Below, one piece after another: positions 14,993 to 27,189 of a DNA stretch of 64,000 nucleotides (positions within the stretch are counted from its first letter, which is position 1; the number at the start of each line of letters is the position of its first letter). The notes below the pieces were generated by a model. The model did not search any database and was not told the origin of the DNA. It saw only the letters and a program-made list of their open reading frames with translations. Both the position numbers and the translations under genes were made by a program. Source of the stretch: [Phialemoniopsis] sp. UDSM-2020 (taxonomy: Eukaryota; Ascomycota; Sordariomycetes; Thyridiales; Thyridiaceae); the NCBI GenBank assembly GCA_018873225.1, contig JAEILZ010000003.1, forward strand, positions 868,001-932,000, read 5' to 3'.

Positions 14993-16304
14993 ATGGCGTC
15001 TCCTCTTCCTGCGCTGCACCGCGTCCAGGCACCTCTCAGGAGGTCCTTGACCTCTGCCATCTGCTCCCCCCTCCGGAGCTACGCCACTGTGCCCTCTGGC
15101 GCAGAGCTGTCTCAAAAGTCAACTACCGCTGCGCGACCGACATACTTCAAAGATACCTCCGTTGCGCCCTTCTCAGATTTCCTACCGACCGCATCAGCTG
15201 CGAGCCCGCTCTCGCCCTCCGATGCCTACTCTCTCAGAACCGCCGAGGTCGGACCCAAGGGCAAGAAGAAGACGATTACGAGGTTGCCTGAATGGCTGAA
15301 GACTCCGATTCCCAACCCCGGAGCGAATGAGAACTTCCGAAGGATCAAGGCGGACCTGCGAGGTCTGAACCTAAGCACAGTGTGCGAGGAGGCGAGGTGT
15401 CCGAACATCTCGGAGTGCTGGGGCGGCTCAAACAAGGCGGAGGCGACGGCGACGATCATGCTCATGGGCGACACTTGCACTCGAGGATGCCGATTCTGCA
15501 GCGTCAAGACATCTCGGACGCCGCCACCCCTAGACCCACACGAGCCCGAGCATACAGCAGAGGCCCTCGCCAGGTGGGGTCTTGGATATGTCGTTCTCAC
15601 GACGGTGGACCGTGACGACTTGGTCGACAGCGGCGCGAGGCATTTGGCCGAGACTATTATGAAGATCAAGGCCAAGAGCCCTACCATGCTCGTCGAGACT
15701 CTGACTGGTGACTTCATGGGAGACCTGGACATGGTCAAGATTGTTGCCGAGAGCGGCCTCGACGTTTTCGCTCACAACATTGAGACGGTTGAGGGTCTTA
15801 CGCCCTACGTGCGCGATCGCAGGGCGACGTTCAGGCAAAGTCTGAGTGTGTTGGAGCAAGCCAAGAAGACGCGAGGTGACGAGCTCATCACCAAGACGAG
15901 TATGATGCTTGGTCTTGGAGAGACCGAGGAGGAGGTCTGGGACGCACTCAGGGGTAAGTCAAGATTACAATCTGCACACTTGAGTCATTGGCTGATATGC
16001 TAACGCTATGGTAGAACTGAGGAAGATCAATGTTGATGTTGTCACATTCGGTCAGTACATGCGGCCGACAAAGCGACACATGAAGGTGGAGAAGTACGTC
16101 ACGCCGGACGAGTTCGATCTCTGGAAGAAGCGAGCTCTCGACATGGGCTTCCTCTACTGCGCTAGTGGACCGCTCGTGCGATCCTCGTACAAGGCCGGAG
16201 AGGCCTTCATCGAGAACGTCCTGAGGAAGAGGGCTGGTGAGAAGAAGAGACTTGCAGGCGACGCCCTGGGCAGTGCCGTTATGGCCGACGCGAAGTCTGC
16301 ATAG
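14993..16304 (+). CDS. LIP5: Lipoyl synthase, mitochondrial
   Basis: Two exons, 14993-15953 and 16015-16304, give 416 residues. The ATG at 14993 (context AAGATGGCG) begins a basic presequence. This radical-SAM enzyme inserts two sulfurs into octanoyl groups on the lipoyl domains of pyruvate and 2-oxoglutarate dehydrogenases and the glycine cleavage H protein, in the mitochondrial matrix. Both iron-sulfur cluster motifs are visible. [12 protein letters not shown] near residue 130 binds the auxiliary cluster. CTRGCRFC near 161 binds the SAM cluster. Family blocks [26 protein letters not shown] and SSYKAGEAF follow. The 61-nt intron starts GTAAGT and has a GCTAACG branch site. The length and ending are normal for the family. 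Confidence 0.96.
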
Positions 16305-17980
16305 TGCACGAAGGACTAGACGCGCGTTGCAGCAAACTTGCATTTGTAAAAAATAACTAATACTACACCGGGGGAACTAAAAGCATTATCCCTCAAGGAC
16401 ATGAAGCATCGGATTGGCGTATTAGGGCAGGATGACCAGAAGTATACAGCTCTAGACAAATTGATCTGGGCTCTTCAACAGGGCGAACAAATTGTTCCAC
16501 TATCATCGACCACTTCTCAAAATATGACTCTGAATAGTGAACGGCAGTAAATCAAGGTAATACATCAAGCGCAATGTTTGCTTGGCACCATGCGGGCAGT
16601 CAGTGCATGGGTGCACCCGGTCAAGACGGAGCACGGAAGCGATGGTCCGTCATGGCATCCTTGGGTGGATGCCAACATGCAACTGACTGCCCTCTACACA
16701 CTCCGGTCTGGGCATCCTTGTTCCGCGAGCTGCAACGATGCCCGCCTTCAGGCGGCGGGTGTCATACAGCGCAAACGGTCACAAGAGCATCGCCGCCGCT
16801 AAATCGATGAGACAGGGGGACAATCATTGGTCAAAACCACCAACAGCTCAACGCCATGCATAAGAAGGCTCGAGATACGAGTTCCCCGGCATGGCACTTG
16901 CATCTCAACCTTACCAATCACAGTTCCCTTCGACACAGATATATGCAGTCAAAAGAGAATACCGTTGCAGTTTGTTTACGACCCCGGCCGGAGCCGCCTC
17001 GAGCCGCTGCGATGAGGTTGAGCGATCCTGCACGCCTTGGTCGAATCAGTCCGTCGCTTTGTTCTCGACGGTGGACATATCCCATGCATAACGTGGACGG
17101 TCCCGGTGGCTTGGATCCCAAAACCGGGTTTGTGGGAACGAGGCAGCAAGCCAGAGCTACCTTGCCTCGTGGATATGGTCTCATTCTCAGCAACGCCACA
17201 CACATTGTCTAGTCTTGGCACTGCAGCTAATCGGAAAACGAAACCAATTGTAATAGCAAGGAAGGTGCCGAGGGCTCTTCTCAAGGACTCGTAGGTTTGT
17301 ATAGCAGATCTATGGGCATTCCACTTGGCTGCGAGACCTCGATGGTTCTCCCCCGGACAGCAGCTTCGAGGAGGTATTTGAGTTGCCAGTGCATACCTTG
17401 TGATGAACTTGGATCATACTCGTCTATATATATACACTCGAACTTGAAGACACCACATGCAAAGCTCGCATCGACATTCAACGGCCAACTCCGCCTCACC
17501 AATGAAGAGCGACTCATGACCTACCAACATGGCAGTGTCATCCACTAGACTTGAAGCAGCAAAACCGCAGGTTCCTCTCCAGGCTGCCAATCACCATTGG
17601 TTGTTCATCATGCCTCAGCTAGGATCAGGGGTTCTTCATGAAGAAAGAAGAGGACGGAGAGAAAGATTCTACATTCGATGAAGACATCATAGTGAGTGAC
17701 ATTACCAAGCTTTTGTGCTGTTGGTTCTTCCTTTTTACAGGGACTTGGCAATTTCGCAAACCAGTGCAGCTGGGTTCCATGTTAGAAGTGGTTGATCTAG
17801 AGTGCAGGTAGTGGCAGTGACGCCACGGTCCATGGAAAGCATGCCGGTTCGTTGGACCAAGGCTGCTATGTGAAGTCATCTCATCTTTACTTACAGTAGC
17901 TTCTGTCTTTGTCACCACCTGAAGTGATAAAGTTTGAATTCAGAGACCGACATAACCATTACGAACCAGACATCTTCATC
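16305..17980. other. Intergenic between lipoyl synthase and terpene synthase
   Basis: About 1.7 kb. A TATATATATAC run lies near 17424-17437. I found no tailoring enzyme, regulator or transporter that would make a terpene gene cluster, and no other convincing gene. Confidence 0.6.
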
Positions 17981-19378
17981 ATGGGCTCTCAAGACCCTAC
18001 CGCCGTTATGGCTGCTCGCCTCGCGGGCAAGAAGCTGCACATACCGAATCTCCATGACGTCTTTGCCCGTTGGCCTTCCCATCTCAGTCCTCACCATGCA
18101 GAGCTCAAAGACATCATCAACCAGAAGCTGAACGAATGGATCAAGGATCCTAAAACTCGCCTTAAGGCCGAGAAGATCGATGTTCCTGTGTTCACTTCTA
18201 GGAAAGTCTCGAGAAGCTATGACCACAGTGAAACTTGGAAACAAGCTTCATTGCTAACATGATCTTTATACAGATGGTGGCCCACAGCATCTGTCGACGC
18301 AGCCCTCTGCGCCGCCTTCTACAACCTCTGGCTCTTCATCTGGGACGATGCCCTCGACGGCGAGGACGCTCTGCTCGGTGCTGCGGAGACTAGAAAGCTG
18401 CACAACCAGGCGACTGCCTTCATCAAGCACAAGCTCGGCTTAGTCAACCCGACCGACGATGACCATCACAACCCGGCACCTCCCTCTGAGGCTACCGCCG
18501 CCATCTTTGACTTCATCGGACAACACCTAGGAGGTGACAGATATCACGAGGCCGGCCGAAAACGTTTCTTCCGGGAGATCGAGTTCTATATGCGCTGTTG
18601 CGAGGTCGAGCAAGTCCATTACGACCGGGGCGAGCTGCCGTCGGTCGAGGAGTACTGGCGGCAGCGCAGGGGCACATCTTCGGTGTACTCCAGCGCCGCT
18701 TTGTCTGAGTGAGTTCATGACTACTAATCATACCTGACTTAGGATCAGGTGCTGACATGTCAGCAATAGCTTTCTGGCGGGCGTGGAGCTTCCTGAAGAG
18801 CTCTTCGAGACTGCTGAGCTCAAGGCTCTCTGGAACGAACATAACCGCAATATCTCCATGTAAGTCCTCAGAAAGTCATATTGGCCCTTATATCTGACAA
18901 CGCTCTTCATAAGCATCAACGACATGATGTCCCTGAAGAAGGAAATCGTGAGTGGCAGGCTCATCTCCCACCCCCAATTAGGTCAAATCTCATGCGCACT
19001 AACGCCCACCCGTAGAACGTCGGCATGTACAGCAGCCTGATCCCCATCACCATGCACGAGACGAGCAAGGACGTAGACTCGATCGTCCAGGACCTCGTCG
19101 CGCAGGTCCACGAGTCGGCCGACAAGTTCGACCACGCCGGCGCCGGCCTGCTGGCCATGGTAGACGGCGACGCCGAGATGCAGGAGAGCATCAAGAAGTA
19201 CATTGAGGTTCTGCAGACCAACATGACGGGCAACTTCTACTGGTCGTGAGCTAACCCTACAGACATGCTAAGCTTGTGAGAGAAAGAGTACTAATCGTGA
19301 ACTCTTAGGTTGGGAACAGCCCGTTATGGTGTGACGAAGTACGTCCAGGAGGACGGCTCGCTGGTCATCCCGCTTTGA
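17981..19378 (+). CDS. Class I terpene synthase (sesquiterpene-cyclase type), intron 1 donor altered
   Basis: Six exons, 17981-18201, 18274-18708, 18770-18859, 18914-18947, 19016-19245 and 19309-19378, give 359 residues in frame. The Asp-rich metal site FIWDDALDGED is at about 95-105. The second metal triad NDMMSLKKE is at about 251-259 (Asn251, Ser255, Glu259), and the ending VTKYVQ... is typical of the family. Such enzymes ionise farnesyl (or similar) diphosphate and cyclise it; the product cannot be read from sequence. The first intron (18202-18273) must run from GAAAGT to ATACAG to keep frame and restore SRWWP. Its donor is GA instead of GT, although its branch site (GCTAAC) and acceptor are intact. 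If it is not spliced, translation stops at 18260-18262 after 93 residues, before both metal sites. The gene may therefore be impaired. It stands alone, without cluster partners. Confidence 0.85.
18202..18273 (+). other. Terpene synthase intron 1 with GA donor
   Basis: The 72-nt intron begins GAAAGTC where GTAAGTC would be expected. It keeps a TTGCTAACAT branch region and an ATACAG acceptor. The only nearby GT donors (18206 and one at about 18227) are in a phase that does not match the downstream frame. Confidence 0.75.
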
Positions 19379-20254
19379 TTTGAATTGCTCTTCTTTTCTC
19401 TTGGTGACATGACTTGGAAGACCAGTTTTTGGGGTTGCTTTTCTTGCGGTATTTTGCTCTTACGAAGGTTGCAGGCTGAAATTTCGACTCGCCTGTCAGG
19501 TATCGACTGCTAGGTGGAGGGTTATCCCACCATCCAAAATCAAACAGGTGAATACCTCGCAGAGACGTCTTATTTACCCTTACCGCCTCTGTAGTATCAG
19601 GGTTCCCGTGCATTGCTTTCAAACCTTCAAGTATATCTTAATAACTCAAGTAGCACAATGCATGCTGAGGACTAGTTCACCAAGTCACCGCTCAGATAGT
19701 TCAGTGGAACCATGACTTATTTGAAATATGGTCTTGCCATGTATTACTATTACTACAGGGACGTTTTATATCCGCCTGGGGTATATGATAATCGCTCCAT
19801 AAACCTCTTGAAGTTTTAGATCTCCTGTTGAACCCCTCCATTTTTTTTATCCCATGTCAAAACACCATCACCATGTCATCCCATGTTTCCCACCTGGAGG
19901 GAAGGAGAAATAAAGCCAAAAAAGAGTAAATGCGCGAGAAAAAACCAAAAACTGTGTGAGAGTTGCTATGTATAGCTGTGTCTTTGTAGCCGGAACCTCT
20001 TTCCTAGCTGACAAGATTGTGTGTGTGTATGTGTAAAAGTGTACCCAACTGTATGGGGTCCCAAACCATGTAAATGCTTTTGTCGTAAGGATCGTAAGAA
20101 TTAGACATTGTGTGTGAGGTAGTGTAGAGCTTTGAATCCAAGGTCCCTGTAGGGAAAAGGGGGGGAAAGATCGCGAATGAATGCAATGTATGAAATAACA
20201 AATCAACGGCTAATCATACAGAATCTTGTGTGCCCCCAATCATCCTTCTCCTAT
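19379..20254. other. Convergent 3' region, terpene synthase / CFEM protein
   Basis: About 880 bases between two converging genes. It holds AT-rich 3' flanks and a short TG-rich run near 20020. I see no gene. Confidence 0.6.
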
Positions 20255-22236
20255 TTACAGGAGAGCGGCAACAGCCATGACGGCAAAGCCGGCAAGGCCG
20301 AAGCCAGCGCTGGTGCGGCCACCCGCGTTGACAGTGGCGAAGCCACCCGTGGGGGTAGGGGTGAGGGCGCCAGTGCCGGTAGGGCCAGCAGCACCACCGC
20401 CAACGGGCGAGTTCTTGGTGGTGGTGGCACCAGGAGGAGAGACCTTGCCAGTCTCCTTGGGGCCGGCAGGGGTGGTGGGAGCAGGGACGATGGCGACGGT
20501 GCCCTCGGTCGTGGTGAAGCCGACCTGGGGAACGGTCATCGTGGTGGAGATGGTGAGGGTGGTGCTCGAGTTGGGGATCTCAGAGCCGTTGTCATCGGTG
20601 CAGGGGACGACGGTGGTCTTGTCAACGGTGACGGTGGTCTGCTGAGCAGGGGGAGGGGTGGCAGTCACGGTGATGTAGGTCGTGACGGTCGCACCAGTGG
20701 CGATAGCCGGGTTCTCAGGGACGTAAGGAGCGCAGAGACCCTGGAAGAAGACAACAGCCTGGGAGATGATGGTGTCGCTCTCGCCGTGGGCGTAGATGCA
20801 GCTGAAGATGCTCTCGACGAACAGCTTGTCAGGGCAGTAGCAGGCGTGGTCAGTGTTGTCCGAGCAGGACAGCTGGAACAGGAAGGTGTTCAGGCACTGG
20901 GGAACGACACCAGGGCAGGGGAGAGTCTCCTCGGGCTTGTTGGGCTTGGTGACGGTGGCAGGGACCGACTCCTCAGGCTTGGAGGAAGAGGAGATGGGCG
21001 AGTTGCTGGTGGTCTCCTGGCCAGGCTTGGTCTCAGTGGGCTTGGTGACGGGGACAGTCGAGGTCTCGGTGACGGGGCAGACCGTGGTCGAGACAGGGAC
21101 GGTGACAATGGTGGTGGTAACGGAGCCGGCAGGGCAGTCAGTCACGGTCTCAGCGCAGCTGGTGATCGTGGAGACAGTGGTGGTGAAGATGGTGGAGGTG
21201 CTGAAGAAGCTGGTCGTGGTGACGGTGTAGCTGCTCTCAGTCGACTGGATGGGAGAGTTGCTGGTGGTGGTCTGGCCAGGAGTAGACTCAGCAGGAGTAG
21301 ACTCGGCGGGGGTAGACTCGGCGGGAGTGGACTCGGCGGGGGTAGTCTCAGCAGGCTTGGTCTCAGTAGGCTTGGTCTCGACAGGCTTGGTGTCGGTGGG
21401 CGTAGTCTCGGAGGGCTTGCTCTGGGTGGGGGTAGTCTCGGCAGGGCTGGACGGAGTGGTCACAGGCTTGGTAGGCTTGGTGACGGGAGTGCTCTCATCA
21501 TCGGTGCAAGTCTCGGTGTCGACCGGGCTGGTGGGGACAGCCGGGGTGGTAGCGGGCTTGGTGGGCTTGGTGGTAGGAGGCTTGGTAGCGGGCTTGGTAG
21601 GAGTGGGCTTGGTCGAGCAGTCGAAGGTGATGGAGGGGACGTGGACACCGCAGGTCTTCTTGGGCTTCTGGGGCTGGGGAGGGTAGACGATGGTCACGTT
21701 CTTGGCACCACCGCACTGGTTGTTCTTGACCCAAGTACCCTTAGAAGAGCAAGGGGAGCGGTGCTTGCACTGAGATCCATCAGGCATGTCGTAGTGGAAC
21801 TCGAGGTCGCAGTCGAACTCGGGGACGACGTGAATGCCGCCGAGTGAGAACTTGTCGGTCTTGCCGCGCGAACCACAGCCGAAAGAAGGAGAAGACTTCT
21901 TGTCGGAACCACAGCTACCGAAGATAGACTTGCCGCTGAAGGTGCGGGCGTCGAAGCGGTCACGGCGGCCGTTGCCGGACCGGCACTCCCAGCCACGGAA
22001 GTCAAAGTCGTCATAGCGGTCGAAGGGACCGGGAGTGGCGTCCTTCCAGTCGAAACCAGGCAGCTGCTTCTCAGTACACTTGTTGTCGGTGTTGCCGGGG
22101 CAGCTAAAGGGAGGGGCATCGTGGAAGCCCTGCAGACGCTGTTAGCTGACTGTATATACCACGGTCAGATAGTCTCCAGACTTACAAAGGTGGCAGCGGC
22201 GCCCGCAGCAAAGGCGAGGACAGAGACAGACTTCAT
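20255..22236 (-). CDS. GPI-anchored, mucin-like cell-surface protein with CFEM-like domain
   Basis: Two exons, 22236-22186 and 22129-20255, give 641 residues. Exon 1 encodes exactly the signal peptide MKSVSVLAFAAGAAATF. Residues 18 to about 160 form a Cys-rich, Phe/Asp-rich domain (GFHDAPPFSCPG... CDLEFHYDM) found in fungal wall proteins. A long Thr/Pro/Lys/Ser linker, likely O-glycosylated, carries the tandem repeat AESTP. A CFEM-like module follows (CPGVVPQCLN... SDNTDHACYC... SIFSC... GLCAPY). It shows seven cysteines because the Cys expected four residues after the sixth is missing, but it keeps the Asp three residues before the CxC pair that ligates haem in Csa2-type proteins. A second Thr-rich stretch ends in a hydrophobic GPI-type tail (GLAGFAVMAVAALL). 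A role at the wall or in haem/iron handling is inferred. Confidence 0.88.
21279..21353 (-). repeat. 15-bp tandem repeat coding AESTP
   Basis: Five adjacent 15-bp units (21279, 21294, 21309, 21324, 21339). Four encode AESTP and the fifth AETTP. They sit in the Ser/Thr/Pro linker of the CFEM-like protein. Copy-number change would lengthen or shorten the stalk without a frameshift. Confidence 0.85.
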
Positions 22237-23069
22237 CTTGAATGTTTGAAGTTGGTAGTAGCAGCAGGTATTGAGTGAGTGTCGATATAAAACGAAAAAG
22301 TGGGTTTCAAAAACGAGATGGATGAGAGCAAAGAAGCGAATGACTTTGACTCTCGAGAAAGTAAACTTTCGGTATTGAACAGAATCGACTGTTGAAAAGA
22401 AAAGGCTGTGCTGCTTGAAGCATGGGAAAGAGAAGAGAAGGATAGAACAGAGGGTAGGACCAGACTCGGTCTATATACCAACTCACACGATGGTAGGGAA
22501 AGGCTGCATGCATGAGCGAGCGTGTAAGCCAGGCCGGAGGCTCAGGCTCTACGGAGACTTCTCTCGTGGACACAAAGCTGGCCATGGATACCTGGTAAGC
22601 GCAACGACCGGGGGTCAAAGAGCCCAGGTTGGCCCCCCATGGCTTTGACCCTGGCACCCGGACCTACAAGGGACAAGGATAGAGCCTTTGTTCGGATGCT
22701 CTTTTTGGACATGGCAGTGCAGGGGGTCAGACGGGTTCGGCTTTGGAGACGAGCCAATGCCATTGCAACCCCCTGTTGGGCTTTGAGCCTCGTAGTGACT
22801 CTGAGTAGGTCTCTTGGTACTCCGGAGCTGAGGTTGTCGTTTGGCAGCGGTTGGTGTGCGAGCAAGGAACCGGCGTTTCTGCCTCTGCAGGTGATGTCCC
22901 TTTGCTTTTTCGCCCCTGTCCGGGCCGTGAGCAGCGTTTAGAGAGATAGCGGCACATGAGTGAGCGCATCGCCGCGGTTCCTGGCTGACGAGTGGGATGG
23001 ATGCTACGGTATGACCAACTGTGCGAGTGTTTCTTGGAGTAGTAGTGCATCTGTACTAACGTACAAGTG

Positions 23070-23094
23070 AGGTCAGGTCAGAGGTCAAAGGTCA
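23070..23094 (-). repeat. Four TGACCT/AGGTCA hexamers in 25 bp
   Basis: AGGTCA occurs at 23070-23075, 23075-23080, 23082-23087 and 23089-23094. All four share one orientation, and the spacing is 0-2 bases or a one-base overlap. They lie about 830 bases upstream of the CFEM-like gene start. The repeat is seen directly; the function is unknown. Confidence 0.6.
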
Positions 23095-26000
23095 GGGGTG
23101 AGAAGGGGCGGCCCCGCAAGGCACGTCAAGGCTAACAGCACTTTTTTTAGTGGGAACGCACCAGTGAGCCATGCAACATTTTCCCTAGCGAGAGCGCGCG
23201 GCTCCAAAAATGGGCACTCTCTGGAGGGGGCCTTTCTAAAACAGGGGTCGACCCACCAGTCAAGTCGTCCCTTTTCCAGCTCTTCCATTCTAGGGGTGCG
23301 CCCCATCCCGACACAACCGTCATGGCCTGTCCAATCGATGCGCTACGCCCACGCTGGTAATAGACACCGAAATGACATGGGGGGCCCTGGAGTAGCAACG
23401 TTCTCTTTTCGGCCCTCGTCTAGCAAGTCCAGTCTGGATGTACGGACGGCCGAATACCGACACCACACATTTGCGGATGACCCATCAACCTCACAGCCAG
23501 AACGTTGGCCATGTGCACTGTAGGCCGGCGGCTCAGCGACCCAACAGCTGACCAAGATCTTCGCACTGAAAGCGTCTAAAGAGATGATCAATCGCTAATA
23601 ATATCTACGGGCTTGAACTTCGCGGCTGGTGGCCGACGCCAGCGACGAAAGAAAGAAAGACCGTCGCTCAGTCAGGCGGACCGAAATAGCTGGCAGGAAC
23701 AAAGACAACACCCATAATCAGCCATCATAATCCTGCATCGTGATCACAGACAATGCAACCGTACTCTGTCGTGGCGTCCGCTCCCCGGGCTCTATTCATC
23801 CAGTAGTGCATCCTGCGTGTGTTGAAGTCACAATGCACCGTGCTGGTCACATCGCACTACGACTGTGACACCGAGCGCAGCATAGCGCAGCATTGAAAAC
23901 ACCAGCCAGTGCACTTTTTCTTCTTCAACGAGGCCAGACGCGACGAGAAGAGGCCCATCCATCCATCGACGCCAGAATGCCCAACCTGAAACAACAGGCC
24001 GTTGCTCAGCCACCAGCTTCACGCTAATGCAGGTACCGGAAGAGCTTCAGCACCTTACCTGGTTGAGCGTGTCTGCCAGGCACAGAGCACCAACAGCCAA
24101 TGGATTCGGCCCTAGACCAGCGCCCGAAACTCTGGTGCTGTCCATCTCCCGCCGGTGGAGAGAGATGGTTGTGCCCCCAAACAGATCTCCAGAACCCATG
24201 CTGACTGTACGGAGCATCATCGTAACTCGAGCGCTGATCATCTGCGCATCTGGATTTTATCCTAAACGTTATCTGCCGACCTACCATGCGTACGGAGTAA
24301 TCAGATCGCTTTTTTCTACGGCGCATGCTCGCGCTGATGATCCGCTTCGAGCCGGATGAGCATAGCTGCACACTCCCTGTGTAGAGCATGGAGGAGATGG
24401 TGGAGCAGCGTATTTGCATCTCTCCTGATTATGAAGAAGCACGCTCCTCTTCGTTGCTCCCAATAGGCCATAGGTACTGCCTTTCCACGCCTTTGCGGTT
24501 GGCGGAGCGTTCCGACCGTGCCGTGATAGAAGAGCACCTCCAAAGCTATGCTCCTTTTGAGCTCTGGTGTGCCCCTTTACGACCGGAACGCCTCGCCTGG
24601 TCTACGGCGAAGATGCTGAATGCAGCAAGATCCAGACTGTTTGGTCAACCAGAAGCGAGGTCTCCACTAACCACGCTCGGGCAACATCTGATCATGGACC
24701 CCCGGTCAGAGGCTCGAGCAAACCCTGCCGGCCCATCAGTTCCGCGTACGGAGCCAAGAGCACAGAGACACGCTCAGCAGTATCAGTCGCCATAAAGCAT
24801 TTCATGTTTTTTTTCTCACAGGCGGACAATTTGAAAATCATCTCGGATTTTGATGGTATTGGCATGGCATGGACGGCTGGCGGGTCCCGAGCTTCGTTCC
24901 CGCATGCCAGAGAGCGGGATCTGGCACATTCCATAGGCTCTAAGAGCCTCTCAATACCCCAATGTCTCAGCCTTCCCGAATCAACGGCCATTAATAGCTT
25001 GGAGCAATGTCATAGGACATGCCTGTGGCCAATGACAGTTTTGAGAATCGTAACGACCTTCTGGCTGGAGCTCCAGTCTTTTGACAGAACTGCACCTTTT
25101 TAGTGGCCCCGTCAACGTGTTTCATGTTTCAGCCGTGGGAAGCCCCGCGAAGGAGTCGGCGCCGTTCAATCAGGAGGCGCTGGCGTCGAACACATGTCGC
25201 GACCACAGAGCAACTACCCTAGGCCGTGATAGGGCAGCGCGGCGCCTCTCGTACAGAACTTGCTTTTGTGAGCGGCTGGTCACTGACAGCTCGACAGCCA
25301 GTCCATCGATGAGCTCTGGGCGCCACCCCATTTCGCACAGGACAATAACCGCCATGCCCTTTTGAGCTGACTACACCTGTACTGCTGCACTTACGTGCAG
25401 GTGCAATTTCCACCTCCCCGCGCGCCTAAACTCAGAACGAACAAAGCCAAACGAACGCACATCTCTGCATGGCGCCACCGCAACTCCACTGTCGACAACA
25501 AGCCTGCTAGGTCTGCCTCGACTCATTGTCGGTGGCTGGCCGGTGATTACACCTGCCCTCTGTCCTACTTCGTACCTGAAATGCTCGGTGGGGATTCCAC
25601 ACCGAGAAGAAAAGGGGACGGAGAGCGATGGCAAAGCCAAGGTGCTAGTTTGCTGTTCCACACTCACTGAGATCCGGGCAGACCATGCCGAGAGATGGGC
25701 AAGCTGAACGTGTGCGCACTGACAGGTCTCAGACCAGACTCTACAGAAATCCGCCCCATCTGCAATTTCCACCTGCGTGAACAGAGGCGAGTGCTAGATG
25801 CACAATCTCGCCTCTCTTGGCTTCTGCGGATATTCTACATTGACAGCTTGGCTACGCTCGTGAATAATGTCCGGCCGTGACTGCCGTACCACGTTTTCCG
25901 TCCTTTCTTGGCGCAGCCGTTTGCCCTTTTGGGTGCATGTGTTCTCTCTTTTGGGACACGCAGCAAAACTCGGTCGTACTTGGTATCATTCGATGCAATT

Positions 26001-27171
26001 TCCGCATGCACGACACTTCAACCGCATGCTACTGTGAGAAGATGCGACTCTTGGCCGGTTCTACGCAGTAGCGTCCTTCTCCTGATGCGCGTATCGTGGA
26101 CTGGTCCACTGTCCTTCTCAAGATTCCGAGAATAAACATGTTTGCGGAGTCGAAACCATACTGGACTTGCGTATGGTCGACTTGTTTCGATGTTTGGGCA
26201 CTGGAGGCTCGCTTGCAAGTCATCAGAACGTTATTCATCCTCCCGCCGGCTGCATTGACCACTTTGGGGAATTGGATGAAGGTCCTTTCGCACCTGAAGC
26301 TGGGATTCGTCCCACATTCGGTCTTTCGATGGGTCGTCAAAAAGTAGCAAGCTTTGCAGCTCCTTTACAGATCTATTACACATCTTGTTGAATCTAGTCA
26401 ATCTCGTTCACGACGCCTTTCTGCGATTCTCGCATCCACCGTGCTGGGGCGGGTGCGGTCGGATTCGGGCAAGCAACCCTCGTCAAGTTGCAAGCGAGGT
26501 AAACACAACCCACCCGCTGCTTTGGGAAGGCCTGGGCAGAATCCTTGCTGTATTATCGACAGCGGTGCTGTATTAAGGTTTGCTCCTCCTGAGCACGCCG
26601 TACATGCTTGGGGGATCGACAGGCACAATTGCCCGAACCAGGTTTTTGCTCTGCTAGCAGGACGTTTTACGTCAGCTTCAAGGTTAGACCTGGGGGAGCG
26701 AGTCTGTTGGTGCGTGTGTGTGTGTGCCTGCTTGTCCCCCATGCCGCATGAAGGTGACGATGATAAACGAGAGTGCAATATTGGTTTTTCTCAATCTGTT
26801 TGTGATGAGGCTCATTTGGTCGCCTGTCAATCTCGTCTCTTCAACGGCGAACGAGCGGATACGTCAAACGTTAAACCCGTTTAAGTAGGCAACTCGTTAG
26901 CCATTTCGTGTGCATGTGGGGGAGACGCTGTCGCTGCCCCTGTTCCCCGGTCCAGAACTATCGACTGTTTTCTTCTTTCTATCCGGTTAAACCGGGGGTG
27001 AACGCTGTCGCCCATCACCGTCCCCCTTGCTCCCCTTTTGCCAGGGGTGCCACGATGGGGATGCCCACAGAGGCAGGACAAGAAAAGGAAAGAAAAAGTA
27101 CCTTGCCCGTGGACGAGTCCGGTCTGGCTTCGGGAAAGCTTACTAGCATGGGTTTACACTTGCTCGCTAGC

Positions 27172-27189
27172 ATGGGGACATGTCCCCAT
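27172..27189. repeat. 18-bp perfect palindrome
   Basis: ATGGGGACATGTCCCCAT reads the same on both strands. It lies in the gene-poor stretch about 1.4 kb beyond the 3' end of Vms1. It could be a dimeric factor site or chance. Confidence 0.5.

Noticed and set aside
16305..20254. Possible terpene biosynthetic gene cluster
   Set aside because: No cytochrome P450, transporter, reductase or cluster regulator flanks the synthase; the neighbours are lipoyl synthase and a wall protein.
20177..21847. 556-codon plus-strand frame rich in Gly and Arg
   Set aside because: It is the exact antisense of the repetitive CFEM-like gene; the Thr/Pro codons of that gene read as Gly/Arg on the other strand. No domain or signal is present.
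26354..26884. 176-codon plus-strand frame in the gene-poor stretch
   Set aside because: Low-complexity Cys run from a TG repeat, no family similarity, opposite-strand frames of similar size.
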